Below, piece after piece: positions 41,557 to 51,174 of a stretch of 64,000 nucleotides of DNA. Source of the DNA: Microbacterium testaceum StLB037. Lineage in GTDB: Bacteria > Actinomycetota > Actinomycetes > Actinomycetales > Microbacteriaceae. Position 1 is the stretch's first letter, and every line of letters starts with the position of its first letter. The translations under genes were made by a program, and so were the position numbers. The stretch covers positions 1,984,001-2,048,000 of the forward strand of contig NC_015125.1 in assembly GCF_000202635.1 (NCBI RefSeq). The letters are read 5' to 3'. The notes beneath the pieces were generated by a model, which did no database searches, had not been told where the DNA came from, and saw only the letters and a program-made list of their open reading frames with translations.

Positions 41557-42525
41557 ATGGAACTGTCGCTCGGAATTCTGGCGGTGAGCGTCGCGGTGGC
41601 TGCAGCCGTGCTCTTCGCCGCGCTGCCGCGGATCGGGACGCCGGGGGCGATGACGTTGTTCCTGCGCTACGCCGCGGTGTCGGGCGTCGCGGCGGTGGGG
41701 TCGAGCGCGATGTACTTCATGCACAGCGCGGGCGGTGGCATCGTCGCCCTGGTGCTGGGGGACGTCGCGATGGTGCTCGCCCCGGCTCTGCTGCTCGTGG
41801 CGCTCGAGGTGCTCGCGGGGCGAAGGGCGCGACGCGCGGCGATCGCCAGCCTGGCTCTGGCCCTGGTGACGGCTGTCGTGACGGCCACGGTGCCCCTCCC
41901 GGGGTCTCTCGCGGTGAAGGTTCTCCTGGTCACGCTGCCGTGTACGGCGTGCGCCCTCGTCGCTGCACGCTCGCACCTCGAGCCTCGCTGGCCGATGCGT
42001 CTCATCCTCGCCGCCAACGCCGCGTACGCGGTGTACTCGGCGGCCCGCGTCGCCGTGGGACTCGCCGCCGGGTGGGAGTCCCCGCTGTTCGACCTCGGAT
42101 TCTCGTTCGCCCCGGCGACGTTGGCGGGCGCCCTTGTCATCGCGGCCGTCGGGATCGCCGTCGTGCGGGTGCGGCTCGGTCCGCGCGCTCGAGCGGTGCC
42201 GGCCGTCTGCCCGGCGGGCCGCGCGGTCGTGGTGGGGGACTGGGCCCTGGCATCCGCCGCCTACGGACAGGAGCGCATGCGCTCGATGGTGGCCGAGCTG
42301 CAGAGCGCGGGGCGCGCGTTCGACGAGTCCGCGCGGGTTCTGCCGCGCGGGGTGGAGACCTCGATGCCCGACGCGATCGAGAAGCTCGGCGACCGTCTTC
42401 GCGACGTGCACGGGTGGAGGCCCGACGAAGTCGCGCTGCTCGTCGACGGAGCGGCGACGGGCGCCATCTCCCTGCCTTCGGCGCGCTCCCGACGACCGCG
42501 CTCGCGGAACTCGGCGCGAACCTGA
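41557..42525 (+). CDS. Multi-pass membrane protein of unknown function
   Basis: The 322 residues have about seven hydrophobic segments in the first 215, for example LSLGILAVSVAVAAAVLFAA and GIVALVLGDVAMVLAPALLL. A cytoplasmic C-terminal part follows, with GRAVVVGDWALASAAYGQER and an Arg-rich end (SARSRRPRSRNSART). No sensor or enzyme motif is recognised. CACAAT at 41533-41538 may be its -10 box and GGGGGG its ribosome site. It is followed after 45 bases by the SDR operon. Confidence 0.65.
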   Translation: MELSLGILAVSVAVAAAVLFAALPRIGTPGAMTLFLRYAAVSGVAAVGSSAMYFMHSAGGGIVALVLGDVAMVLAPALLLVALEVLAGRRARRAAIASLALALVTAVVTATVPLPGSLAVKVLLVTLPCTACALVAARSHLEPRWPMRLILAANAAYAVYSAARVAVGLAAGWESPLFDLGFSFAPATLAGALVIAAVGIAVVRVRLGPRARAVPAVCPAGRAVVVGDWALASAAYGQERMRSMVAELQSAGRAFDESARVLPRGVETSMPDAIEKLGDRLRDVHGWRPDEVALLVDGAATGAISLPSARSRRPRSRNSART

Positions 42526-42570
42526 GTCCCGGGTAGGGTGGGACTGAGTTTCTGCTTCGAAGGAGAACGC

Positions 42571-43332
42571 ATGGATATCTCAGGAGCTGCCGCCCTCGTC
42601 ACCGGCGGTGCCTCGGGCCTGGGCCTCGCCACCGCGCGCCGCCTCACCGCGACGGGTGCGCACGTCACGATCGTCGACCTGCCCTCTTCCCCGGGGGAGG
42701 CCGTGGCCGCCGAGCTCGGCGGCACGTTCGCCCCGGCCGACGTCACGGATGCCGAGCAGATCGCCGCCGCCGCGAGCCGCGCCGCCGAGGCCGGACCGCT
42801 GCGCGTCGTCGTCAACTGCGCCGGCATCGCGCCGCCCGCGAAGGTGCTCGACCGCGACGGTGCCCCGTCGTCGCTCGCCGACTTCGAGCGCGTGATCCGC
42901 GTCAACCTCCTCGGCACGTACAACGTCGTCGCCCAGGCCTCGGCCGTCATGGCCAAGACCGAGCCGACGGAGGGAGGCGATCGCGGCGTCATCGTCAACA
43001 CCGCGAGCGTCGCGGCCTTCGACGGTCAGATCGGCCAGCCCGCGTACGCGGCGAGCAAGGGCGGCGTGCACGCGATGACCCTCCCCATCGCCCGGGAGCT
43101 CGCGCGCTACGGCATCCGCGTCGTCACGATCGCCCCGGGCATAATGGAGACGCCGATGCTCAAGGGCCTGCCCCAGGCCGCCCAGGACTCGCTCGGTCAG
43201 CAGGTGCCGTACCCCTCGCGCCTCGGCGCCCCCGACGAGTACGCGCGTCTCGTGCTCGCCATCGTCGACAACGGCTACCTCAACGGCGAGACGATCCGCC
43301 TCGACGGCGCGATCCGGATGGCGCCGAAATGA
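42571..43332 (+). CDS. SDR oxidoreductase, 3-hydroxyacyl-CoA dehydrogenase type 2-like
   Basis: The 253-residue short-chain dehydrogenase has the NAD-binding [15 protein letters not shown], the [10 protein letters not shown] motif and catalytic Ser and Tyr-x-x-x-Lys in [24 protein letters not shown]. Overall it resembles HSD17B10/3-hydroxyacyl-CoA dehydrogenase type 2. A strong AGGAG site precedes the ATG. It is first in a three-gene set with enoyl-CoA hydratase and another SDR, suggesting beta-oxidation of a short or branched acyl-CoA. Confidence 0.9.
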   Translation: MDISGAAALVTGGASGLGLATARRLTATGAHVTIVDLPSSPGEAVAAELGGTFAPADVTDAEQIAAAASRAAEAGPLRVVVNCAGIAPPAKVLDRDGAPSSLADFERVIRVNLLGTYNVVAQASAVMAKTEPTEGGDRGVIVNTASVAAFDGQIGQPAYAASKGGVHAMTLPIARELARYGIRVVTIAPGIMETPMLKGLPQAAQDSLGQQVPYPSRLGAPDEYARLVLAIVDNGYLNGETIRLDGAIRMAPK

Positions 43333-44105
43333 CCGACGGCATCCTGCTCCACGTCTCGGACGGCCTCGCGCGGGTCACGTTCGACCGTCCCGCCTCGCTC
43401 AACGCGATGGACTTCCCCATGGCCGCGCGCTGGCGCGCCGTCGCCCACGAGGTCACCTCCGACGCCTCGGTGGGAGCGGTGATCCTGGATGCCAACGGCC
43501 CCGCGTTCTGCGCGGGCGGCGACGTGGTGGCCATGGCGACCACCGGCTCGTCGGGCGCCGAGGTGACCGAGACCGCTCGGGCCATCCACGACGGCATCCG
43601 CACGTTCGCCGAGGCTCCGCTGCCGATGGTCGCCGCCGTGCAGGGCGCGGTCGCGGGCGGCGGTCTGGGGCTCATGCTCACCGCCGACTACGTGGTCGCG
43701 AGCGAGAACGCGCGGTTCGTGAGCCGGTACGCGAACATCGGCCTCACGCCCGACCTGGGCGTCTCGACCCTCCTCCCCGCCGCGATCGGTCAGCGGCGGG
43801 CGCTCCAGCTGCTGCTGCAGGATCGGATGCTCACCGCCGCGGAAGCCCTGGACTGGGGTCTCGTCGCCGAGGTCGTGGCATCCGGAGACCTCGTCTCGCG
43901 GGTCGAGGAGATCGCGCGCTTCTGGCTCGACGGCGCGACCGCCGCGTTCGGGCAGGCGACGCGTCTCGTGCGGGTGGGCGCCGGTCGCCCTCTCGCCGAG
44001 AACCTGGACGACGAGGCTGCCACGATCGGCGCCGCCTTCGACACCCCCGAGGCGAAAGCGCGGGTCGCCGCGTTCGCCGCCGCCTCCGCGAAAGGACGTT
44101 CGTGA
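43329..44105 (+). CDS. Enoyl-CoA hydratase/isomerase family protein
   Basis: The 258-residue crotonase-fold enzyme has [29 protein letters not shown] (oxyanion loop), [19 protein letters not shown], and [19 protein letters not shown], which holds the region of the second catalytic position. It hydrates or isomerises an enoyl-CoA. Start and stop overlap both neighbours by four bases. The substrate is unknown; the flanking SDRs indicate a short acyl-CoA degradation path. Confidence 0.9.
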   Translation: MTDGILLHVSDGLARVTFDRPASLNAMDFPMAARWRAVAHEVTSDASVGAVILDANGPAFCAGGDVVAMATTGSSGAEVTETARAIHDGIRTFAEAPLPMVAAVQGAVAGGGLGLMLTADYVVASENARFVSRYANIGLTPDLGVSTLLPAAIGQRRALQLLLQDRMLTAAEALDWGLVAEVVASGDLVSRVEEIARFWLDGATAAFGQATRLVRVGAGRPLAENLDDEAATIGAAFDTPEAKARVAAFAAASAKGRS

Positions 44106-44932
44106 CGCTCTCTGGGAAGACCATCCTCATGTCGGGCGGCAGCCGCGGCATCGGCCTCGCGATCGCGCTGCGCGCGGCGCGTGACGGCGCGAACATCGCG
44201 CTGCTCGCCAAGACGGACACCCCGCACCCCAAGCTCGAGGGCACGGTGCACACCGCGGCGGAGGCGATCCGCACGGCGGGCGGTCGGGCGCTGCCGATCG
44301 TCGGCGACGTGCGGGACGAGGCATCCATCACGGAAGCCGTGATGCGCACGGTGGGGGAGTTCGGCGGCATCGACATCGTCGTCAACAACGCCAGCGTGAT
44401 CGACCTGTCGGGCTCTCTCGAGCTCGCGACGAAGAAGTACGACCTCATGCAGGACGTCAACGTCCGCGGCACGTTCCTGCTCTCGCGGGCCGCCGTGCCT
44501 CAGCTGAAGGATGCCGAGAACCCGCACATCCTCTCGCTCTCGCCGCCGCTCAACGTCACGCCGAAGTGGCTCGGCGCCCACACGGGGTACAGCCTCGCCA
44601 AGTTCGGCATGACGATGGCGACGCTGGGTCTCGCGTCGGAGTTCGCGAGCGACGGGATCGCGGCGAACACCCTCTGGCCGCGCACGACGATCGCGACCGC
44701 GGCCGTGCAGAACGTGATCGGCGGCGACCGGCTCATGGCCGTGTCGCGGACGCCGGAGATCTACGCGGATGCCGCGTACGAGGTGCTGTGCGCGCCGTCG
44801 CGCGAGCTGACCGGGCAGACGCTCATCGTCGAGGACGTGCTCCTCGGCGCGGGGATCACCGACTTCTCGGGGTACGCGGCGGTGCCGGGGACGCCGGATG
44901 AGGCGATGTACCCGGACATCTTCTTGGACTGA
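44102..44932 (+). CDS. SDR oxidoreductase, HSDL2-like
   Basis: The 276-residue SDR has MSGGSRGIGLAIALRAARDG, the DIVVNNASVIDL block and a Tyr-x-x-x-Lys in GYSLAKFGMT. The start [17 protein letters not shown] and the KTDTPHPKLEGTVHTAAEAI stretch are typical of the HSDL2/peroxisomal SDR group, linked to fatty-acid metabolism. GTG start coupled to the preceding hydratase. The gene end runs into the REP-like cluster. Confidence 0.9.
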   Translation: MTLSGKTILMSGGSRGIGLAIALRAARDGANIALLAKTDTPHPKLEGTVHTAAEAIRTAGGRALPIVGDVRDEASITEAVMRTVGEFGGIDIVVNNASVIDLSGSLELATKKYDLMQDVNVRGTFLLSRAAVPQLKDAENPHILSLSPPLNVTPKWLGAHTGYSLAKFGMTMATLGLASEFASDGIAANTLWPRTTIATAAVQNVIGGDRLMAVSRTPEIYADAAYEVLCAPSRELTGQTLIVEDVLLGAGITDFSGYAAVPGTPDEAMYPDIFLD

Positions 44933-44949
44933 GGCGCGGCGCGGGTCCC

Positions 44950-45139
44950 GGTCCCTTCGACGGGCTCAGGGACCTCGCCTGCGGGGGCCGGGGGAGCGGT
45001 GGCTGAGCCTGTCGAAGCCTCCGGTCCCTTCGACGGGCTCAGGGACCTGGGGCGGGGGTGGCTGAGCCTCCGGTCCCTTCGACGGGCTCAGGGACCTGGG
45101 GCGGGGCCGGGGGAGCGGTGGCTGAGCCTGTCGAAGCCT
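44950..45139. repeat. REP-like cluster, three forward and three inverted units
   Basis: The forward unit GGTCCCTTCGACGGGCTCAG plus GGACC occurs at 44950-44974, 45023-45047 and 45072-45096. It alternates with the inverted form GGTGGCTGAGCCTGTCGAAG plus CC (44998-45019, a short form at about 45058, and 45118-45139). The shared core is CTTCGAC(G/A)GGCTCAG. It fills the gap between two convergent genes. Confidence 0.9.
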
Positions 45140-45157
45140 CCGCGGACGAGCGCCGCC

Positions 45158-45835
45158 TCAGCGCTCGCCGCGGAGCGGGGCCAGCGGGTCCAGGTCGTCC
45201 TCCCCCTCGGACAGCGCGTGCGCCACGCGGTTCTTGGCGCTGACCAGGTGTGTTCGCAGAAGTTCCGCCAGGCGCTCGGCGTCGCCGTCGCGGATCGCGG
45301 CGAGCATCTCGCGGTGCTCCTCATCGGCCTGTCCCCGACCGCCGAGGTGGTCGATGTTCTCCTGCGAGTACGGCTGCACGGCGGCCAGGAGTCCCCGCAG
45401 GATCTCCGCCGTCCGGGGTCGCCCCGCCGCGTCGTAGAGGCGCGAGTGGAACTCGAAGTTCGACCGCATCCACCGGCCGACGTCGTCCGAGGACTCCATC
45501 TCGGCGACGCGTGACTCCAGGGCGGTGATCTCGCCGCGCGTGATGCGTCGGACGATGTCGTCCGCGATCGTCGGCTCGAGCAGGAGCCGCAGCTCGTACA
45601 GCTCGTCGAGCTCGTCGCGATCGAGGGTGCGCACGGACGCGCCGCCGCCGGGCGTCATCTCGATCACGCCCTCGGTGGCGAGGATGCGCAGCGCCTCGCG
45701 GACCGGGCTGCGGCTGACGTCGAAGCGACGGGCGAGGTCTTCCTGCACGAGCGCCGCCCCCGGGGGGATGACCTTCTCGCGGATGGCCAGGGCGATCCGC
45801 GAGGCGATCACCTCGGGGCTCATCGATGCCGCCAC
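45158..45835 (-). CDS. GntR/FadR-type transcriptional regulator (FCD domain)
   Basis: The 225 residues have an N-terminal winged helix (IREKVIPPGAALVQEDLARR, then FDVSRSPVREALRILATEGV). A C-terminal all-helical FCD ligand domain follows, with ELYELRLLLEPTIADDIVRR, NFEFHSRLYDAAGRPRTAEI and DEEHREMLAAIRDGD (metal/ligand His). The GTG at 45835 is preferred over the ATG at 45823 because AGGAGG lies four bases before it. It is divergent from the ABC/AtuA operon and shares an intergenic dyad with it, so it probably represses that operon. Confidence 0.92.
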   Translation of the reverse strand: MAASMSPEVIASRIALAIREKVIPPGAALVQEDLARRFDVSRSPVREALRILATEGVIEMTPGGGASVRTLDRDELDELYELRLLLEPTIADDIVRRITRGEITALESRVAEMESSDDVGRWMRSNFEFHSRLYDAAGRPRTAEILRGLLAAVQPYSQENIDHLGGRGQADEEHREMLAAIRDGDAERLAELLRTHLVSAKNRVAHALSEGEDDLDPLAPLRGER

Positions 45836-45901
45836 TTTGCCTCCTCGTTCGGTCGCACGTGCCGTCTCCCGTTCGTTCGAGGATAGAGGCGGGCGCGTTG
45901 C

Positions 45902-45934
45902 GTATCCATTGGATCCAGTGTATACAGTGGATAC
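45902..45934. promoter_or_regulatory. Operator dyad between the FCD regulator and the ABC operon
   Basis: An outer repeat GTATCCA (45902-45908) / TGGATAC (45928-45934) surrounds ATCCAGTGTATACAGTGGAT (45913-45932), itself centred on the palindrome TGTATACA. TATACA reads as a -10 box in both directions, so one bound regulator could block both promoters. Confidence 0.75.
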
Positions 45935-45982
45935 GCGTTCCCCCGACGCGGCATCCCGAACCCCGACGATGGAGTTTCTGCA

Positions 45983-47587
45983 ATGAGGCACGATGTTCGA
46001 CCGAACCGGCGCGTCCGCCGGCTGATCCCGCTCGCCGCGCTCGCGGCGGCATCCGCCCTCGTCCTCTCGGGCTGCGGCGCCGACGGCACCACCAGCACCG
46101 GGAGCATCTCGGACGGCGGCGAACCACAGGCGGGCGGCACCCTGACGGTGGCGCTCTCCGCGACGCCGTCGATCATCGACCCGTTCGCGACGAGCCTCCA
46201 GGCCGACTGGGTCATCGCGCGTCAGGTGTGCGAGCCGCTCTTCGACGTCTCGACATCGTTCGAGATCGGTCCCGTGCTCGCGAAGGACCTCGTCGACAAC
46301 GGCGGCGGAAGCTACACGCTGACCCTGCGCGACGGCGTGACCTTCCAGGACGGCGAGCCGTTCACCTCGGCCGACGTGATCGCGAGCCTCAACCGGTACT
46401 TCCTCACCCCGGGCAACGGCTCGATCCTGAAGTCGCTCACCACCTCGATCGAGGCCGTCGACGACACCACCCTCACGATCACGCTGAACACGCCGAGTCC
46501 CCTCCTCCCGACGCTGCTCACGACCGCGTACATGATGCCCGCGAGCGTCGTGAAGGACCGCCCGATCACCGACCCCGTGTCCGACCTCGTGTGCACCGGC
46601 CCCTACAAGCTCACGAGCTACGCGGCCGACGGCGACGTCGTCCTCGACCGCTGGGACGGATACAAGAAGCTCGACACCCCCGGTGACGGCGGGCTCGGTG
46701 CGAAGAACGCCTACGCCGACCAGATCGTCTTCACCCCGATGCCCGAGGCATCCACGCGTCGGCAGGCGACCGAGGCCGGTCAGGTCGACATCGGCGGCTC
46801 GCTCTCGTACGACGACTACGACTCGGTCAGCAGCGGGGGCGTGGCCCAGGCCGTGCTGCTCAGCCCGACCTCGGGCTCGACCGTCGTGTTCAACAAGGCG
46901 CAGGGCATCATGTCGAACGTCGCCATGCGGCAGGCGTTCCTCGCCGCGCTGAACATGGATGACATCATGCTCGCCGCCTTCGGCAACCCCGAGTTCTACT
47001 CGGTCGACGGCAGCATCATCCCCGAGGTGAACAGCACCTGGGCGACCGATGCCGGGACCGAGAACTACAACAAGCCCGACCTCGACCGCGTGAAGAAGCT
47101 CCTCGACGAGGCCGGCTACAAGGGCGAGCCGATCCGCTGGCTCACCACCAAGGAGGACCCCTCCTGGTACGGTCCGTCGCTCCCCGCTCAGCAGCAGCTG
47201 AAGGAAGCCGGCATCAACATCGACCTGCAGGTCATCGACCGGGCGAGCGTCATCCAGCTGCGCACCGACCCGACCGCGTTCGACCTGTTCTCCTCCGGCA
47301 TCCCGACCTACGCCGATCCCGTCCTGCTGCCCTACCTGCAGCAGACCTTCCCCGGGACCTGGGTCTCGCCCGACCGCGATGCCCTGCTGGCGAAGCTGTC
47401 GACCGAGTCCGACCCCGCCGCCCGCAAGGCGACCTGGGAGCAACTGCAGACCCTCGTGTACGAAGACCTGCCGTTCCTGAAGTTCGGGACCTCGCGCCCG
47501 CTGCTCATCACGGCCAACCGCGTGCACACCGAGCACCCGGACGAACTGGCCGGCTGGTACTACAACACCTGGCTCGACCAGTCCTGA
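45983..47587 (+). CDS. Dipeptide-type ABC transporter substrate-binding lipoprotein
   Basis: The 534 residues begin with a lipoprotein signal peptide (RRLIPLAALAAASALVLSGC, lipid-carrying Cys in LSGC). An SBP_bac_5 fold follows, with GGTLTVALSATPSIIDPF, DLVDNGGGSYTLTLRDGVTF and a late LAGWYYNTWLDQS. It captures the substrate outside the membrane. The family takes peptides but also nickel, opines and other small molecules. It is first in an eight-gene operon. Confidence 0.93.
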   Translation: MRHDVRPNRRVRRLIPLAALAAASALVLSGCGADGTTSTGSISDGGEPQAGGTLTVALSATPSIIDPFATSLQADWVIARQVCEPLFDVSTSFEIGPVLAKDLVDNGGGSYTLTLRDGVTFQDGEPFTSADVIASLNRYFLTPGNGSILKSLTTSIEAVDDTTLTITLNTPSPLLPTLLTTAYMMPASVVKDRPITDPVSDLVCTGPYKLTSYAADGDVVLDRWDGYKKLDTPGDGGLGAKNAYADQIVFTPMPEASTRRQATEAGQVDIGGSLSYDDYDSVSSGGVAQAVLLSPTSGSTVVFNKAQGIMSNVAMRQAFLAALNMDDIMLAAFGNPEFYSVDGSIIPEVNSTWATDAGTENYNKPDLDRVKKLLDEAGYKGEPIRWLTTKEDPSWYGPSLPAQQQLKEAGINIDLQVIDRASVIQLRTDPTAFDLFSSGIPTYADPVLLPYLQQTFPGTWVSPDRDALLAKLSTESDPAARKATWEQLQTLVYEDLPFLKFGTSRPLLITANRVHTEHPDELAGWYYNTWLDQS

Positions 47588-47617
47588 TCCCGCTCCACCC
47601 CTGACAAGGATCCCCCC

Positions 47618-48505
47618 ATGTCCGAGATGACCGTCCCCACGACGACGTCGATCGAAGCGGCGGCCGCGCGCACCGTGCGACCACGACTGTGGCGTCGACT
47701 CCTGCACCGACCGATCGCCGTGGTGGCGCTCATCCTCCTTCTCGTGATGGCGGGGGCGGCTCTGCTCGCCCCCGTCCTCGCAGGGGATCCCAACGCCTTC
47801 GTCGCCGTCGAGCGGCTCCGCCCGCCCTCCGCGACGCACATCTTCGGCACCGACAACCTCGGGCGTGACGTCTACTCCCGCACCGTGTTCGGGGCGCAGG
47901 CCTCGCTCACCGTGGGCGTCGTCACCGCCGCGATCACGACCGCGATCGGGGTGGTCCTCGGCATCCTGGCCGGAATGTTCCGCTGGTTCGACGCGATCGT
48001 CATGCGCATCGTCGATGGTGTGATGTCGTTCCCGATCATCGTGCTCGCGCTGGCGATGACCGCGATCCTCGGGCCCGGGCTCGGGACCGTGATCCTCGCG
48101 ATGACCATCGTGTTCGTCCCGGGCATGACCCGCGTCGTCCGCAGCTCGGCGCTCGTGGCGAGCGAGCTGCCGATGGTCGACTCGGCCCGTGCGATCGGTG
48201 CCGGCAGCGTCCGCATCTTCTGGCGCTACATCCTCCCGCAGGCGACGACCCCGGTGCTCGTGCAGGCCGCCATCACCTTCACCACCGCCGTGCTCGTCGA
48301 GTCCGCGCTGAGCTTCATCGGCGCGGGTCTGCCGCCGAACGTGCCGAGCTGGGGAGCGTCGCTGTCGGAGGCCCGCAGCTACCTCACCTCGGCGGTGTGG
48401 ATGTGGGGCTTCCCGGGCCTCGCGCTGATCCTCACGGTCCTCGCCATGAACATCGTCATCGACAACGTCCGTGACATCCTCGACCCGCGTGCCGGAGGCC
48501 GCTGA
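47618..48505 (+). CDS. ABC transporter permease, DppC type
   Basis: The 295 residues begin with a cytoplasmic end, then a first helix (PIAVVALILLLVMAGAALLA), the family block HIFGTDNLGRDVYSRTVFGA and five further helices. The EAA-type coupling loop reads ARAIGAGSVRIFWRYILPQA. It pairs with the DppB-type permease that follows almost immediately. AAGGA serves as the ribosome site. Confidence 0.94.
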   Translation: MSEMTVPTTTSIEAAAARTVRPRLWRRLLHRPIAVVALILLLVMAGAALLAPVLAGDPNAFVAVERLRPPSATHIFGTDNLGRDVYSRTVFGAQASLTVGVVTAAITTAIGVVLGILAGMFRWFDAIVMRIVDGVMSFPIIVLALAMTAILGPGLGTVILAMTIVFVPGMTRVVRSSALVASELPMVDSARAIGAGSVRIFWRYILPQATTPVLVQAAITFTTAVLVESALSFIGAGLPPNVPSWGASLSEARSYLTSAVWMWGFPGLALILTVLAMNIVIDNVRDILDPRAGGR

Positions 48506-48506
48506 C

Positions 48507-49463
48507 ATGCTCCGCTATCTCGCGCAGCGACTCCTCGCGCTGCTGCCCACCGTGGCCGTGCCCCTGGTGCTGGTCTTCCTCCTGCTGCGTCTGGCCCCCG
48601 GCGATCCGGCCGCCATCCTGCTCGGCGACTCCGCGACGCCTGACCAAGTGGCCGCCCTCCGCGAACAGCTGGGCCTGAACGCCCCCCTCTGGGAGCAGTT
48701 CGGCCGTTTCCTCGGCGACGTGGTCACCCTCCGCCTCGGCGACAGCCTCTTCCTCGGCAAGCCGGTGGTCGACGTGATCCCCGACTACGCCCTCGTCACC
48801 CTCGAGATCAGCGTGATCGCGCTGATCGTCGCGCTCGCGCTCGGCATCGGCCTCGGTGCTCTCGCGGCGTTCCGCAACGGGCGCCCCGCCGGCCGCATCG
48901 CCACGGCCCTCGGCATCATCGGCATCTCGGTGCCGCAGTTCGTCGTCGCGCTGATCCTCATCGTCGTGTTCGCCGCCTGGCTGCACTGGTTCAACGTCGG
49001 CGGCTTCGTGCCGATGTCGAAGGGGTTCTGGCCGCACCTGCGCTCGATCACCCTCCCGGCCCTTTCGCTCGGGATCGCCGAGTCGGCGTTCGTCGCCCGC
49101 ATCACGCGAGGCGCGATCCTCGACGTCGTCCGCGAGCCGTTCGTCACGACGGCCCGCTCGCTCGGCGTCGCTCCGCGGCGCATCGGCGCGGTGCACGTCG
49201 TGCGCGTCGCCGCCCTGCCGATCATGACCGTCGCCGGCCTGCTGGTGGCGAGCCTGCTCTCCGGGAGCGCCGTCGTCGAGACGATCTTCGGTGTTCCCGG
49301 GATGGGTCGCCTGCTCCTGGATGCCGTCGGGCGCCGGGACTACTCGCTGGTCCAGGGAATCGTCCTCTTCACCGGCCTCTTCGTGATCATCGTCAATCTC
49401 CTGGTCGACCTGTCGTACTCCGTGGTCGACCCGCGCGTCCGTCTCGGGAGGAAGAGCGCATGA
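48507..49463 (+). CDS. ABC transporter permease, DppB type
   Basis: The 318 residues start MLRYLAQRLLALLPTVAVPL and have LRLAPGDPAAILLGD, GVPGMGRLLLDAVGRRDY near the end and an EAA loop TTARSLGVAPRRIGAVHVVR. GGAGG lies 8 bases before the ATG at 48507. The order DppC then DppB is reversed from the usual one. The stop overlaps the DppD-type ATPase (ATGA). Confidence 0.94.
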   Translation: MLRYLAQRLLALLPTVAVPLVLVFLLLRLAPGDPAAILLGDSATPDQVAALREQLGLNAPLWEQFGRFLGDVVTLRLGDSLFLGKPVVDVIPDYALVTLEISVIALIVALALGIGLGALAAFRNGRPAGRIATALGIIGISVPQFVVALILIVVFAAWLHWFNVGGFVPMSKGFWPHLRSITLPALSLGIAESAFVARITRGAILDVVREPFVTTARSLGVAPRRIGAVHVVRVAALPIMTVAGLLVASLLSGSAVVETIFGVPGMGRLLLDAVGRRDYSLVQGIVLFTGLFVIIVNLLVDLSYSVVDPRVRLGRKSA

Positions 49464-50398
49464 GCGCCCCACTGCTGCAGGTCTCCGACCTCTCCATCAC
49501 CGCCGACACCACGGGCGGACCCTATGACGCCGTGCGATCGGTCGACTTCGACCTCGACCGCGGGCAGGCTCTCGCCGTGGTCGGCGAGTCCGGCAGCGGC
49601 AAGTCGCTGACCGCCCTCGCCATCGCGGGCCTCCTGGGCGAGAAGCTCACCCCGAGCGGCTCGGTCCGCTTCGACGGGCGCGAGCTGATCGGCATGGGGG
49701 CCGCGGACCGTCGCGCGATGGCCGGTCGGCGGATCGGCTTCGTCTTCCAGGAGCCGATGTCGTCGCTGCATCCCATCCTCACCGTCGGTCAGCAGCTCGA
49801 GGAGGGCCTCCGCGCCCACTTCGACATGAACCGGCGGCAACGGGCCGACCGGGTGCGCGAGTTGCTCGACATCGTGGGCCTCGGCAAGGCCCGTGACATC
49901 CGCGGCGACCGGATCGGCCAGCTCTCGGGCGGGATGCGCCAGCGCGTGATGATCGCGATGGCCATCTCGTGCGAGCCCGAGCTCGTGATCGCCGACGAGC
50001 CCACCACCGCTCTCGACGTCACCCTCCAGCGCCAGGTCATCGACCTGCTGGGGTCGCTGCGCGAGCGCCTGGGTCTCGCGCTCATGCTCATCACGCACGA
50101 CCTCGGCGTCGTCGCCGAGACGTGCGACGAAGCCGTCGTCATGTACGGCGGGCAGGTCGTCGAGAGCGGCCCGACCGCGACGCTCCTGCACGACCCGGCG
50201 CACGACTACACGCGGGCCCTGTTGATGTCGATCCCCGTGCTCGGCGACGATCGCCCGCGGCTTCCCACCGTGGCATCCATCGCTCCCTGGTTGCGCGATG
50301 CGCGACAGGATGCCGCCGACCTCCGCCCCGTCACCGAACTCGTCACCGTCGCCCCCGGTCATCGGGTGCGGCGAGAAGCAGAAGGAGTCGCGGCATGA
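49460..50398 (+). CDS. ABC transporter ATP-binding protein, DppD type
   Basis: The 312-residue ATPase has Walker A GESGSGKS, signature LSGGMRQRVMIAMAI, Walker B LVIADEPTTALDVT and the oligopeptide C-terminal region (HDYTRALLMSIPVLGDDRPR). One of the two ATPases that drive the importer. Both ends overlap neighbours by four bases. Confidence 0.94.
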   Translation: MSAPLLQVSDLSITADTTGGPYDAVRSVDFDLDRGQALAVVGESGSGKSLTALAIAGLLGEKLTPSGSVRFDGRELIGMGAADRRAMAGRRIGFVFQEPMSSLHPILTVGQQLEEGLRAHFDMNRRQRADRVRELLDIVGLGKARDIRGDRIGQLSGGMRQRVMIAMAISCEPELVIADEPTTALDVTLQRQVIDLLGSLRERLGLALMLITHDLGVVAETCDEAVVMYGGQVVESGPTATLLHDPAHDYTRALLMSIPVLGDDRPRLPTVASIAPWLRDARQDAADLRPVTELVTVAPGHRVRREAEGVAA

Positions 50399-51174
50399 CC
50401 GCCCTGCTCGAGGTCGAGGACCTCACGAAGACCTTTCACATCTCGCGTCGCCGACAGGTCACGGCCGTGAAGGGCGTGTCGTTCCAGATCGAGAAGGGGC
50501 GCACGTACGGCCTGGTCGGGGAGTCGGGCAGCGGCAAGTCGACCGTCGCCCGCATGATCGCGCGGCTGACCGAGCCCACCTCGGGCACCGTGCGCTTCGA
50601 CGGCGTCGACGTCACCCGCCTCGACCGGGCGGCGCGGCAGCAGTATCGGCGCGACGTGCAGATCGTGTTCCAGGACCCGTTCGGCGCGCTGAACCCGCGC
50701 ATGACGGTCGCCGATCTCATCATGGAGCCGCTCCAGGTGCACCGCCGCGGCACCACGAAGGATCAGCGCGATCGCGCCCGCGCGCTCGTCGACCACGTGG
50801 GCCTCGGCACGGCGGCGCTCGAGAAGAAGCCCGTCGACTTCTCGGGAGGCCAGCGCCAGCGCATCATGATCGCTCGCGCCCTCGCCCTGCAGCCGCGGCT
50901 CATCGTCGCGGACGAGCCGGTGTCGGCCCTCGACGTCTCGGTGCAGGCGCAGGTGCTGAACCTGCTCAAAGACCTGCAGGAGGCGTTCGACCTCTCGTAC
51001 CTCTTCATCTCGCACGACCTGTCCGTCGTGGAGTTCATCTCCGACCGCATCGGCGTGATGTACCTGGGCGACCTCGTCGAAGAGGGGGACAAGCGCGACA
51101 TCTACGCGCACCCGACCCAGGACTACACGCGGTCGCTGATCGAGGCGATCCCCACCATCGAGGGACGACCGTGA
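50395..51174 (+). CDS. ABC transporter ATP-binding protein, DppF type
   Basis: The 259-residue ATPase has Walker A GESGSGKS, signature FSGGQRQRIMIARAL and Walker B LIVADEPVSALDVS. It starts MTALLEVEDLTKTFHISRRR. It lacks most of the C-terminal oligopeptide domain and ends at YTRSLIEAIPTIEGRP. The start overlaps the DppD-type gene and the stop overlaps the esterase GTG start. Confidence 0.94.
   Translation: MTALLEVEDLTKTFHISRRRQVTAVKGVSFQIEKGRTYGLVGESGSGKSTVARMIARLTEPTSGTVRFDGVDVTRLDRAARQQYRRDVQIVFQDPFGALNPRMTVADLIMEPLQVHRRGTTKDQRDRARALVDHVGLGTAALEKKPVDFSGGQRQRIMIARALALQPRLIVADEPVSALDVSVQAQVLNLLKDLQEAFDLSYLFISHDLSVVEFISDRIGVMYLGDLVEEGDKRDIYAHPTQDYTRSLIEAIPTIEGRP

Noticed and set aside
45158..48508. 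An open frame of about 1100 codons on the - strand
   Set aside because: Only its last 225 codons (the FCD regulator) are real; the rest is antisense to the binding protein and permease.
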